Below, in pieces: positions 50,560-59,287 of a stretch of 64,000 nucleotides of DNA. A program made the translations under genes and the position numbers. Positions within the stretch are counted from its first letter, which is position 1; the number at the start of each line of letters is the position of its first letter. The notes below the pieces were generated by a model. That model was given only the letters and a program-made list of their open reading frames with translations. It was not told where the DNA came from and ran no database searches. The DNA comes from Halosimplex aquaticum (lineage in GTDB: Archaea > Halobacteriota > Halobacteria > Halobacteriales > Haloarculaceae). The stretch lies in assembly GCF_028747785.1 (NCBI RefSeq), contig NZ_CP118158.1, positions 1,550,001 through 1,614,000 on the forward strand, read 5' to 3'.

Positions 50560-53500
50560 TCACTCAACTTTGTCGATCAGCACGATCTCGTCGTCATCCA
50601 GACCATCTAACTCCTCTTGCATCGTCCGCATCCGCTCCAAGATCGTCTTCGCTTCTGAGAGGAGTTCTTCTGACCGTTCTTCGGTTGGCTGTTCGTCAGT
50701 GTCCACGACCGTAGTCACCTCATCGGTGATTTTCGCGTTCGGCAGTTCCTGGCGGAGGTCCTCTGCGATACGCTGCAATTCCGCCCAGACATCGTCGTCG
50801 GCATCCGGTGGTTTCGGATCGTCTGCTTCATCGATGAGCTGCTGCACCCGCTGAAGTGACGGCGGTCGCGATGAATCGAGGACGGTGTCTACTGCCGCGG
50901 TCGTGGGTGAGTCTGGATGGTCCGTACGAAGGGTTTCCCTGGCTGCCTCCAACTGATTCCACGGACTCGGATCCCCATCGAGGATCTCGCGGATCTTCTC
51001 GTAGGCTTTCGCTTGCTGGCGCACACTAGAGGCAACGAGTGCTTCTTCCTCGATCTGGTCACCGGTCCAAGCTGTTTCGAACACTGGTTCGAGGTGGTCG
51101 AACGAAATACCACTGAACGTATCCGTAGCATGCTCGAGTAGCGTTTTGACCGTTGATTCATTCTCTCGCACCCACGCGGAGAGGTCTGCACAGATCTCTG
51201 CCGGATCCGCTACGTCGATTGTTCCGCCTGTGATTCGCCGGTACTGTTCGGAGAGAACGTCGATACGATGACCGGTCGCATCAGCGATCCGGGTTGCCAG
51301 TGTCTCCTTCGTGGGCACAGAACCGCCTTCGGCTGTAGTCTGCATTCGCGACGTAATCGTCGCACTTGGGTACAGTGATTCTACTAACTCTAACGTCTCA
51401 GAAAACTGCGTCCAGAGAGATTTCTCGTCGTCTTCGACCGCGAAGAGCTCGCGCGCATCTGCGAACGTCTCTGCATCCGATTTAACGCCATCTTCGACGA
51501 GATCCGATGTGGAGATTTCGCCACCACTGTACGCTGGCGATAGTGCAGATTCGAGCGATTCCAGAGAGACATCGAACTCCCGAGACACTCCTTTGAATGT
51601 TCGCTTGACGAGGACGCTCTGCTCATCCACCCAGGTCGCGAGCTCGGTGACCCACTCGTCGGGGTCGTCGCCGTCTGGTTCGTGACCCAGAACAGTCGAC
51701 ACGACTGTACGGATCTCTTTGGGATTGATCGTATCAACGCCGAATCTGACCTGCAACGAAGTGAGTCCACTCTTCGTACGCACCTGCCGACCGATTTCTG
51801 CTGGCTCCGTCACGTAGTCGGTGTCTTGCTTCAGAGCGACCTTCTCGTTCGACGTCGCGAGCGTGATGAGGAGTGCTGCGATCGACTCTTGCGGCGTCCC
51901 CCGATAGTCTCCGTTGGAGGTACGGGTTTGCTGGAGCAACGTCTCCACGTCGACTGCGCTCTGTGATTCGTACTCGTCGATGAACTCTCGACACCAGCCA
52001 CTGTCTCCGATCCGACGATTAGACCTGTCTACTCCTAACATGACCGCATCGCTGTCGGCGAGGGGCCATTCGCCGCTACCGCGGAAGAACTTCGCTAACC
52101 CCTTCGCATCGTCGACTTCGACGAGAGGGCGCGATAGTACCTTCCGAGTAGAGCCGAAGACAGACTGAACCTGGTCCTCGACGACTTCTTCGAGTACACC
52201 CGGACGTTCACCGCGATACTCGTGAACAGTGTGGATAGACGCACTTTCGAGGAGATCGCTCACGGACGACTCCAACCGCCGTTTGTCGGTCCGATGTTCC
52301 CGTTCGAGCTCCTCGTGTGTCTCAGTCTCCGCTTCGAGGACTTCTCCCATCCCGAGGACGTTTCGAATCCTATCGAGTGTGGTCTCGGGCACGTCGATCG
52401 CGATGAGAATGTGCTCGCCTCCTGCTCGGCCGTCGTTTACGTCCTTCCACGTTTCGACCTGATCAGTGACCGTATCCGGATCATCAGCTAAGATGCGGAT
52501 TCGAACGGCATCGAATTCTGTGGTGGGTGCTCGACCGACGGGGTCGAGAATGGAGTACTCGTACCGAAGCGGAACGAGGCGTTCGTCGCCGACATCGGCC
52601 TCGTGAACGCTACTATCGCTCCGGAAGAAGTCGTCGTTTTCCCGGAGCCGCGTTTCTAGCCACGCAGACAACTGGTGAGGTGAGATCTGCTCAGCTTTGG
52701 TCTGTGCTCGACTGAGAATACTCTCCTGCTCCTCAGAAACCAGTGTATATACTTCGTCACCTTTGTCGTTGGTTTCGGTGAGCACTTTTCGCTTGTCCAC
52801 GAGTGTATTCAGCGCTGATTCGGTGTTGTCCACCGTCTCATCAACTGAAGAGTGGACGTCGGCGAGCATCAACCGGCCCAGATTCTCTGGTGTAGCTGGG
52901 ACTGCTGGTGTCTGATTAAGCAGGTACAGTGCTTTCGATACCCGGACCTCCCAGGCGCTCTCATCGCCGTCGAAGGTCGGAATCAACGTATTATCGAGCA
53001 TCTCCTGCACCCACAGCGGGACGTACGTGGTTTCCTCTACCAGTAGATCGAACAGCTCGTCCCACGTTACCAGTGCCCCCTCCTCGGCCGTCGCCCACCC
53101 GAATTTCGTGAACAGCGAGCGAACCAACACAAGCAGCGCTCGGCCTTGGATGTAGTCTCGGTCGGTTGCTCGTCCCTGTGTGATCAGTTCCTGCATCACC
53201 TTTCGAAGTAGAGTGAGGTCGTATTCGCGGAAGGGGTACGACTCGACGGGGTCGGGATCGGCACTTTCGACTGCCGAATACGTCTCTAAAGAGAGATCGG
53301 GCATCGATGAGACGAGCGAGGATACCCGATCACTGCTGGATCCGTCTTTCTGCAACCACCGTTTCCGGACGATAATCTCCGTGTCAGCGCCTTCGAGAGG
53401 TACCTGCTGATGGGTCCAGTGGTCGTCCGCTGGCTCCCCGATGAGACTTTCGCGTGTCGCCGGGAGCGAATACTGCCCGGTCGTGACGACGACCGGATTC

Positions 53501-54378
53501 GGGCCATACTGGAGTGCTTCCATCGTCTCCTCGAACTCTCGGTATCGGTGACGACTATCACCGACGAAGAGTGCAACCTCGTCGAGCCCCAATAGTAACT
53601 CCGTCTGTGGTCCGCTTTCGTTCAACGCGTCGGTGACGGCCTCGACTCGGTCGACCAGCTCCCCGGGGTCGAACGATTCCGGGTCGACCTCCTCCTCTGC
53701 ACGCTCAATGGACGCTTTGACGCCGGATTTTCTGTCGAGATCGGTTCCACTCGTCTCCGGCAATGACGGTAGCGTCTCGTAGAGCCAGCGTCGCAGCGAC
53801 GCTCGTTCTTCGAGGACGTCCTCGAAGGTCTGTCCGTTTTGCTCGGCGGCAATGAGTGCATCCCAGACACCATCGTATTCCATATCAACGGTCCAGGCCC
53901 ACTCGAGCAGCCAGTTGGGGTCCGTCGGGTATCCGAGTTCACGACCAATCGCCTCGAAGATGAGAAACGGGAGAGGCGGTTCCTTGGAGGCGTCCCGATC
54001 GAGAAGGTTCAGGAAAACCGGCTTGAGACGGTCGACGTGCGACTCGTCGATCGACCGGGCTAGGTTGTCGAACCCAGGCCACTGTTGGGCTAGTTCGTCT
54101 CCAAGGTGCGCGAATTCGGACTCGCTGTCGGCTACGAGGCCGATGAGTTTCAGCAAGTGTGTCTTCCCCGAACCGAAGGTCGCGTGGAGATAGAGGAAAC
54201 GTGCAGCCTCCCCCGGATGTGTCTGTATGACTTCTCCGAGTTCCGTAAGAACGCGTTTTGCGCTCTCGGTCTCGTGGAACTCTGCAACGTCGGTTTCAGC
54301 CCGCTCTCTGGCGTTTACTTTCTGGACTTCTTCGAGTTGTCGCGTGGGGTCACTACGGAATAGCTCTTTGATAGTCAT
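50560..54378 (-). CDS. brxC: BREX BrxC/PglY-like large P-loop ATPase (copy 2, intact)
   Basis: 1272 residues. N-terminal 'MTIKELFRSDPTRQLEEVQKV' leads to Walker A 'ATFGSGKTHLLKL' (K72, T73). 'TELLLGLDEVALFVGD' (about residue 262) is Walker B. The rest is long helices with scattered acidic stretches, like the DUF499/PglY class of BREX ATPases. Its start overlaps or abuts the BrxB-like stop (54378). It forms an operon with BrxB-like and BrxC copy 1. BrxC is essential for BREX exclusion in known systems. The function of two brxC genes in one locus is described for haloarchaeal-type BREX, which I recall but cannot verify here. Confidence 0.72.
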   Translation of the reverse strand: MTIKELFRSDPTRQLEEVQKVNARERAETDVAEFHETESAKRVLTELGEVIQTHPGEAARFLYLHATFGSGKTHLLKLIGLVADSESEFAHLGDELAQQWPGFDNLARSIDESHVDRLKPVFLNLLDRDASKEPPLPFLIFEAIGRELGYPTDPNWLLEWAWTVDMEYDGVWDALIAAEQNGQTFEDVLEERASLRRWLYETLPSLPETSGTDLDRKSGVKASIERAEEEVDPESFDPGELVDRVEAVTDALNESGPQTELLLGLDEVALFVGDSRHRYREFEETMEALQYGPNPVVVTTGQYSLPATRESLIGEPADDHWTHQQVPLEGADTEIIVRKRWLQKDGSSSDRVSSLVSSMPDLSLETYSAVESADPDPVESYPFREYDLTLLRKVMQELITQGRATDRDYIQGRALLVLVRSLFTKFGWATAEEGALVTWDELFDLLVEETTYVPLWVQEMLDNTLIPTFDGDESAWEVRVSKALYLLNQTPAVPATPENLGRLMLADVHSSVDETVDNTESALNTLVDKRKVLTETNDKGDEVYTLVSEEQESILSRAQTKAEQISPHQLSAWLETRLRENDDFFRSDSSVHEADVGDERLVPLRYEYSILDPVGRAPTTEFDAVRIRILADDPDTVTDQVETWKDVNDGRAGGEHILIAIDVPETTLDRIRNVLGMGEVLEAETETHEELEREHRTDKRRLESSVSDLLESASIHTVHEYRGERPGVLEEVVEDQVQSVFGSTRKVLSRPLVEVDDAKGLAKFFRGSGEWPLADSDAVMLGVDRSNRRIGDSGWCREFIDEYESQSAVDVETLLQQTRTSNGDYRGTPQESIAALLITLATSNEKVALKQDTDYVTEPAEIGRQVRTKSGLTSLQVRFGVDTINPKEIRTVVSTVLGHEPDGDDPDEWVTELATWVDEQSVLVKRTFKGVSREFDVSLESLESALSPAYSGGEISTSDLVEDGVKSDAETFADARELFAVEDDEKSLWTQFSETLELVESLYPSATITSRMQTTAEGGSVPTKETLATRIADATGHRIDVLSEQYRRITGGTIDVADPAEICADLSAWVRENESTVKTLLEHATDTFSGISFDHLEPVFETAWTGDQIEEEALVASSVRQQAKAYEKIREILDGDPSPWNQLEAARETLRTDHPDSPTTAAVDTVLDSSRPPSLQRVQQLIDEADDPKPPDADDDVWAELQRIAEDLRQELPNAKITDEVTTVVDTDEQPTEERSEELLSEAKTILERMRTMQEELDGLDDDEIVLIDKVE

Positions 54379-54965
54379 TATTGGAGATGCACCTCCCGAA
54401 TCTGCCCGTCGATCTGATGTGCCGGGTAGTAGTGTCGTGAATCGCCGCCGAAGAAACTCAATTTCCCGCCGACGACGTCGCCGGGGAAGGGAATGCCGAT
54501 AGTGGACCTGACGTTACGACGGTCGAGTTCATCGAGAAGTTCAGATGCACGGGTGAATGGATAGAGGCTGCCGAGATTGAGGAGCAATACCACGTGCTGT
54601 TGACTCTGCAGGCGGTCGTCATCGATTTCGTTCGCAATCATCTCCTCGACGAGCTCTTCCGCTAGACGATCTTGCAGCGTCTCTTCGATACGCTCGGCAG
54701 TCGTCTCGCCGCCCAGTGCTACCGATAGGTTGTACACCTTGGTCTTCGGAAGAAGCTCGTCGAGCCAGATTGGTTGTACTGAGATCTCGGTTTCGACGGC
54801 TGGTGCTTCGTCAGCATCCACTGCCCATGCACTGAGCCGCTCTGCAACCCGATGCTCGACCGCTGGTTCGACCGCTGCGATGACGAACGGATTTCTGATT
54901 CCTGCTTGCCCGTCGGCAAACGTGCACAGTTTCTCTTTGAATGCGAGATACGGCGAGTCTGTCAT
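54378..54965 (-). CDS. BrxB-like (DUF1788-type) protein
   Basis: 195 residues. The C-terminal 'HVVLLLNLGSLYPFTRASELLDELDRRNVRSTIGIPFPG' (key residues LYPF.R and LLD.L) and 'GKLSFFGGDSRHYYPAHQI' match the DUF1788/BrxB pattern of a predicted nucleotide-binding-like fold without Walker A. It is sandwiched between two BrxC-like genes with overlapping start and stop codons (4-bp and 1-bp overlaps). Role in BREX is accessory and biochemically undefined. Confidence 0.65.
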   Translation of the reverse strand: MTDSPYLAFKEKLCTFADGQAGIRNPFVIAAVEPAVEHRVAERLSAWAVDADEAPAVETEISVQPIWLDELLPKTKVYNLSVALGGETTAERIEETLQDRLAEELVEEMIANEIDDDRLQSQQHVVLLLNLGSLYPFTRASELLDELDRRNVRSTIGIPFPGDVVGGKLSFFGGDSRHYYPAHQIDGQIREVHLQ

Positions 54966-57900
54966 CGAACGATCACCCCCGAATCCACCTTTTCGATGTC
55001 CAGCTCTCGGTTCTCCACGAGCTGTTCGAGACGCTGATTGATAGCCTGCCTGTCGTCCGGAAGGGCTCCGATCCGGTCCACTTCGTCAGGTTCCTGATCC
55101 CCGACGATTGTCGAGAGGCGTTCGAGTCTAGACTCCAGTACAGCGATATCGTCCTCGATAGCCTCTTCACGAGACTCAACGGTTGAGACGTCATCAGCCG
55201 CCGAAACGAGCGTGTCTTCGTCGTCAGCACCGAGTGCGGAGACTGTTTCCTCGATGGTATGGTACCACCGGCGAAGCTCTCGGAGTGGCGTAATGTATGT
55301 CCGCTCAAACGCAGGCTGTACACTTGTCGGAAGTTCCGTCGCGTCAACGATCCAGGGGTGGTCTTCGAGACGCTTGACGAACGCAGCGAGGCCTTGGCCG
55401 TCGACATACTCGTCCCACGATCGCTGAAGCTCGTCGCTGAGTCCCGTGGCCGTCTCGCCGACGAGCACTTTCCACCCTTCGGTCGTCCACCAACTCCCTT
55501 CGAACGTCGCGAGCGCATCACGTTGTTCCTCTACCAACGACTGAGCATTCTCGTCAATCCATTCGAACTCACTATCGCCCAGGAGGAGCTGGACATCGAA
55601 GCGGTAGAGTGATACCAGCCGACGATTCCAAACGTCCACAACTTCATCGAGCCATTCCTGTTCGTCATTGGTCTGTTCAATCGCATCCCCGATCCCGTCG
55701 CCCTGTGACCTGACGACAGCAAGACGATCCGAAGCGGCGTCAATCCGTTCAGATAGCTCGTCAGCGAGAGACGCCAGAAGGCTTCTGACGGCTTTTGACC
55801 GGATGTCGGTGTCGGCAACGAGCTGGATGTCCTCTCGAAGACCAGTGAGCGCCGAGTGGAGCTGCTGATTTGATTCCTGAAGGTTGATCAGTCCGTCAGC
55901 GACTGTCTCTGTGGTTTCTTTGAAGCCACCCTTTTCGAGGAGCTTCCCGATCGGTTCGCGTGGGAGGAGTTTCAGCCTCGTCGTCGAAAGCCGGTTCTGA
56001 TCCAGCACCACCGAATTTTCGAGGGTATTCCCGTCTTCGTCGATGGGAACAAGCCGTCCTTCCCGACAGAAGCCCCAGATAATGGCGCACAGTGCCGGAT
56101 GAGCGTCGTCGTAGAACGGCTTTTTGTCTGCAATTCCATCGAGGACCGTATTCATGTTCAAGCCGTCTTCTTTGTCCTTTAGCTGTCGACCCGTGAGCGC
56201 CATCACGTTGCTCTGTATCGTTTTCTTCCCCTGGCTTGCCGTTGGGTCAGAAGACGGTACTTGAATTGTATGTGCCCAGGCTGGCAGCGGATCTTCGGTG
56301 GAAAGTTCTGTGAGCTCCTGAAGACGATCTTCGTCCACTTGGAGCATCATGGGGTGGAAGTCATCCGGATACCCCACGTCAATCGCAGTCTGCACTGCCT
56401 CCGAGAGACTTCCGATATCCGTTCGATCCTTTACGGTGTAGGAACCGCTTTGCATGGCGCTAACGAGCTTACTCTTGACAGCACTGGCTCGCCGTTCGAG
56501 ATCACGTTCTACCGCTGAGGGAGCGTTGTGTGTCGAAATCGCGTCTCGAAGTGCCCACCACTCGACGAGATGCTTACGAAGGTCTTCGAGGCCGTCGGTA
56601 TCGATTTCCCAGTAGAGGGTCTCCCCATCACCATTGTGAGACGAATAGTCGGGATGAACACCCTGCACTGCGATGGAAACCTCTAACCCTCCTTCAGCCT
56701 CTGTAGTCGTCTCAAAGTCTTCCCCGTCGACACGATACTTGTATGCAACGGGGTATTCGTCACCGGAGTCGCTGTATGGAACGGACTCCGGGAGAGCAAG
56801 ATCCTGAATGATACGCTCCCAGAGATGCTCATCTAACGCACGGAGGATGGCATCCCAATCTGGATTCTCCTCGTTTGCTTCCGTGTCATCGTAGATGAGG
56901 CGCTCCTCCTGTGTGGCGAACCGGTATCTTGCGCCAGATTCGTCCTCAGTGGGTCGAATGAACTTCTGTAGTCGACCGAGCGATTCTTCGACCCGATTTT
57001 GCGTGCTGATCCACGACCGCCCGTTGAGATCGGACATGACCGAGACAGCGATGTTCCCTTCATTCAGAGGTACAATGTCGTGGACGTGCTGTAGCAACAG
57101 AACCGCCTTCGCTACAGCAAGGTCGAACTCTTCGAGATTGCCGTCTTCAACCTCGTCTGCGATCCCACGGGTCGTGTCCGATCCCTCGATGACTCGCATG
57201 TCCTGAGTGAGAATCTCGCGAAGCTCTGGTTTGACCAACTCGTAGAAATCGACCAAGGTAATGACGTGGTCGGGTTTCCCATTCTCAATCCAGCGCTGGA
57301 GGAGGTTGTGCATGAGCGCGAGGATTGCGCGAGCAGTTCCTGAGAAGATCGACTTTGCGGGATCGGTGGCTTCTCGCCTGAGATTAAACAGTATCTCGAG
57401 AAAGAGCGGTGCGTGATAGGGGAGGAAGGGATAGAACTCAACGAGTGCATCTTCGTCGATGCTGTCGAGTGGTGGCTTTGTGTTCTGTTTAATTTCGTTG
57501 TATACCAGTGATTCTGTGGGCTTTACAGAGGCAGTTTCGAGCACCTCATCGACTCGGGATTCGCCCTGGTCGGACTTCTCGAAGAGACGCCGCTTAGCGA
57601 TATCACCGACATGCTTACTGGGAAGTTGATAACGGTGTGGGAATCGATCCTTGACGATGCTAAAGTCTGCACCGTGTGCGGCGAACTTCGGCTGCACGTC
57701 TTCGATTTTCGCCTGAGCAGTCGCGACTAACTGAATATCACCATCACCGATATCGTCGATATTTTCTGCGAGCGTCTGAAGTTCGGTCAAACGCTCGAAG
57801 TCAGTCCCGATGAAGAGACTCACTTCGTCGAGGAGCAAGACCAGCTTTACCGGTTTCTCGAGTTCTTCCTCCCGCTCTGTGCGCAATTGGTCTAACCGAG

Positions 57901-58360
57901 TCACCACCTCTTCTGGGTCGATGTCAGAGGGTTGAAGATCGGTATACCCGTCCCGGGTTTCGTTGACTTCCTCGAAGAGCTTCGGGAGAACCACATCTGC
58001 CAGAGCGTTGTATCTCTGGATGTCTTCCCAGAGATTCTCCGTATCCAAGTCGTACCCACTATGTCCGGCCGCGACTGTTTCAAGCGCATCCTGGGCCCGA
58101 GTCTGTCGTTCAGGCCATGCGTCGGTCGTCCGGAACCACTTCTCGAAATACGCTACGTCGAGTTGGGAGGAGAGCCCCTTCGAGATGTCGTCGTCGACTC
58201 CGGTCAGATCGGGATCCTGATGGGCATGCCTGAGAACGATCTCACTGAAGCTCCGCTGCTTCTGCCCCTGATACTTGAGAAGATTGATCGAACGCTCTTG
58301 TGAAGCACGTTGTTGATTTTCAGAGGGCAGCGTCGAGCGCATGTTTGAGCGCTTCGTCAC
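54962..58360 (-). CDS. brxC: BREX BrxC/PglY-like ATPase (copy 1), N-terminus and Walker A removed by IS
   Basis: A 1132-codon frame. The first ~22 codons (58360-58294) belong to an ISH4-like element; native sequence starts at 58293 with 'NLLKYQGQKQRSFSEIVL'. Walker B 'LVLLLDEVSLFIGTD' is at native residue ~155, but no Walker A is present. In copy 2 the Walker A lies near residue 70, so roughly the first 100 residues are lost. The rest, including the 'PFLPYHAPLFLEILFNLRREATDPAKSIFSGTARAILALMHNLLQ' region typical for DUF499-like ATPases, is intact. ATP hydrolysis should be abolished. Followed by BrxB-like with a 4-bp overlap. Confidence 0.75.
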   Translation of the reverse strand: MTKRSNMRSTLPSENQQRASQERSINLLKYQGQKQRSFSEIVLRHAHQDPDLTGVDDDISKGLSSQLDVAYFEKWFRTTDAWPERQTRAQDALETVAAGHSGYDLDTENLWEDIQRYNALADVVLPKLFEEVNETRDGYTDLQPSDIDPEEVVTRLDQLRTEREEELEKPVKLVLLLDEVSLFIGTDFERLTELQTLAENIDDIGDGDIQLVATAQAKIEDVQPKFAAHGADFSIVKDRFPHRYQLPSKHVGDIAKRRLFEKSDQGESRVDEVLETASVKPTESLVYNEIKQNTKPPLDSIDEDALVEFYPFLPYHAPLFLEILFNLRREATDPAKSIFSGTARAILALMHNLLQRWIENGKPDHVITLVDFYELVKPELREILTQDMRVIEGSDTTRGIADEVEDGNLEEFDLAVAKAVLLLQHVHDIVPLNEGNIAVSVMSDLNGRSWISTQNRVEESLGRLQKFIRPTEDESGARYRFATQEERLIYDDTEANEENPDWDAILRALDEHLWERIIQDLALPESVPYSDSGDEYPVAYKYRVDGEDFETTTEAEGGLEVSIAVQGVHPDYSSHNGDGETLYWEIDTDGLEDLRKHLVEWWALRDAISTHNAPSAVERDLERRASAVKSKLVSAMQSGSYTVKDRTDIGSLSEAVQTAIDVGYPDDFHPMMLQVDEDRLQELTELSTEDPLPAWAHTIQVPSSDPTASQGKKTIQSNVMALTGRQLKDKEDGLNMNTVLDGIADKKPFYDDAHPALCAIIWGFCREGRLVPIDEDGNTLENSVVLDQNRLSTTRLKLLPREPIGKLLEKGGFKETTETVADGLINLQESNQQLHSALTGLREDIQLVADTDIRSKAVRSLLASLADELSERIDAASDRLAVVRSQGDGIGDAIEQTNDEQEWLDEVVDVWNRRLVSLYRFDVQLLLGDSEFEWIDENAQSLVEEQRDALATFEGSWWTTEGWKVLVGETATGLSDELQRSWDEYVDGQGLAAFVKRLEDHPWIVDATELPTSVQPAFERTYITPLRELRRWYHTIEETVSALGADDEDTLVSAADDVSTVESREEAIEDDIAVLESRLERLSTIVGDQEPDEVDRIGALPDDRQAINQRLEQLVENRELDIEKVDSGVIVR

Positions 58361-59287
58361 CTGGTTTTCTGTAGAGTTCGCACCGGAGCTGGAATGCTCT
58401 GAGATACGGCGTTAGCTTGTCTTTCGAGACGCCTCGGTGGGGCGAGAGCCACCGTCGCGTCAGCGACGCGTGGCTCTCGCAACCGTTGACGTGTACGTCG
58501 CCATCAGCGTATTCACCGTCGCCGTGGACGACGTATTCGCGGGTGAATGCGTCATCGTCCTCTAGCGGGTCGTACGCCCGAAATCCGTCGGTGTAGACGG
58601 TCAGCGACTCCTGTGTGCGGTTGCCGAGCAGGAGTCGCACGGTCGATTCTTCGGCGGATTTCGCTGGCACGACGTACCGCTCGTCCGAGCCGCGATCGAC
58701 CAGCGTGAACACCGGCGGTTTGTCGCCGTCGTACGAGCCTCGCCCACGCGTGGACAGGCCACGCGAGCGCGACTCCTGGTCGCGCTCGCGGCCTTTCAGC
58801 CCCGCAGACACGTACACTTCGTCGATTTCGACCGGCCCGGACAGCGTCATCGAAGGCGCGTCGAGCGATCTGGCGAAGCGCTCGACGCGCCGTCTCACCG
58901 TTCTGTACGAAAGATCGAGCTCTGCCTCGATCTGGCGAATGCTCGTGTTGAACCGTAAGAAGACGTAGATCGTGAAGTACCACTCTTTCAGCGAGAGCTT
59001 CGAGTGAGCGAAGATCGTGCCGGTCTTGTCGTTGAACGTCCGACCGCAATTCTTACACAGATACCGCTGGTACTCCCGATAGCTGCCGTTTCTGACCGTC
59101 AGGTCAGAACGGCAGCGGGGGCACTCGACGCCATCACGCCAGCGAACCTGTTGGAGCAGGTTCGCGGCAGCCGATTCAGACACGAACCGGCGTATTGGGA
59201 ACATATCGGGCACCGCTGGCGCGGTGCCCTTGCCCTCTTCGACTTCCAGCCGCAGCTCCCGCTATCAACAATCTACTTCGCAAGAGC
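58294..59287 (-). mobile_element. ISH4/IS1595-like insertion sequence, copy 2 (994 bp)
   Basis: Same length and transposase as copy 1 (44012-45005), reversed. The left flank is GATCGAAC and the right flank is GTACGAAC, with no exact duplication. The element separates the truncated BrxC copy 1 (left) from the truncated helicase (right). Confidence 0.9.
58320..59213 (-). CDS. IS1595-family transposase (ISH4-like), copy 2
   Basis: The 297-residue product is identical to the copy at 44086-44979, so the two insertions are recent or kept identical by recombination. Zinc ribbon and ISXO2-like catalytic domain are as described there. The gene is intact. Confidence 0.93.
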   Translation of the reverse strand: MPDMFPIRRFVSESAAANLLQQVRWRDGVECPRCRSDLTVRNGSYREYQRYLCKNCGRTFNDKTGTIFAHSKLSLKEWYFTIYVFLRFNTSIRQIEAELDLSYRTVRRRVERFARSLDAPSMTLSGPVEIDEVYVSAGLKGRERDQESRSRGLSTRGRGSYDGDKPPVFTLVDRGSDERYVVPAKSAEESTVRLLLGNRTQESLTVYTDGFRAYDPLEDDDAFTREYVVHGDGEYADGDVHVNGCESHASLTRRWLSPHRGVSKDKLTPYLRAFQLRCELYRKPGDEALKHALDAAL

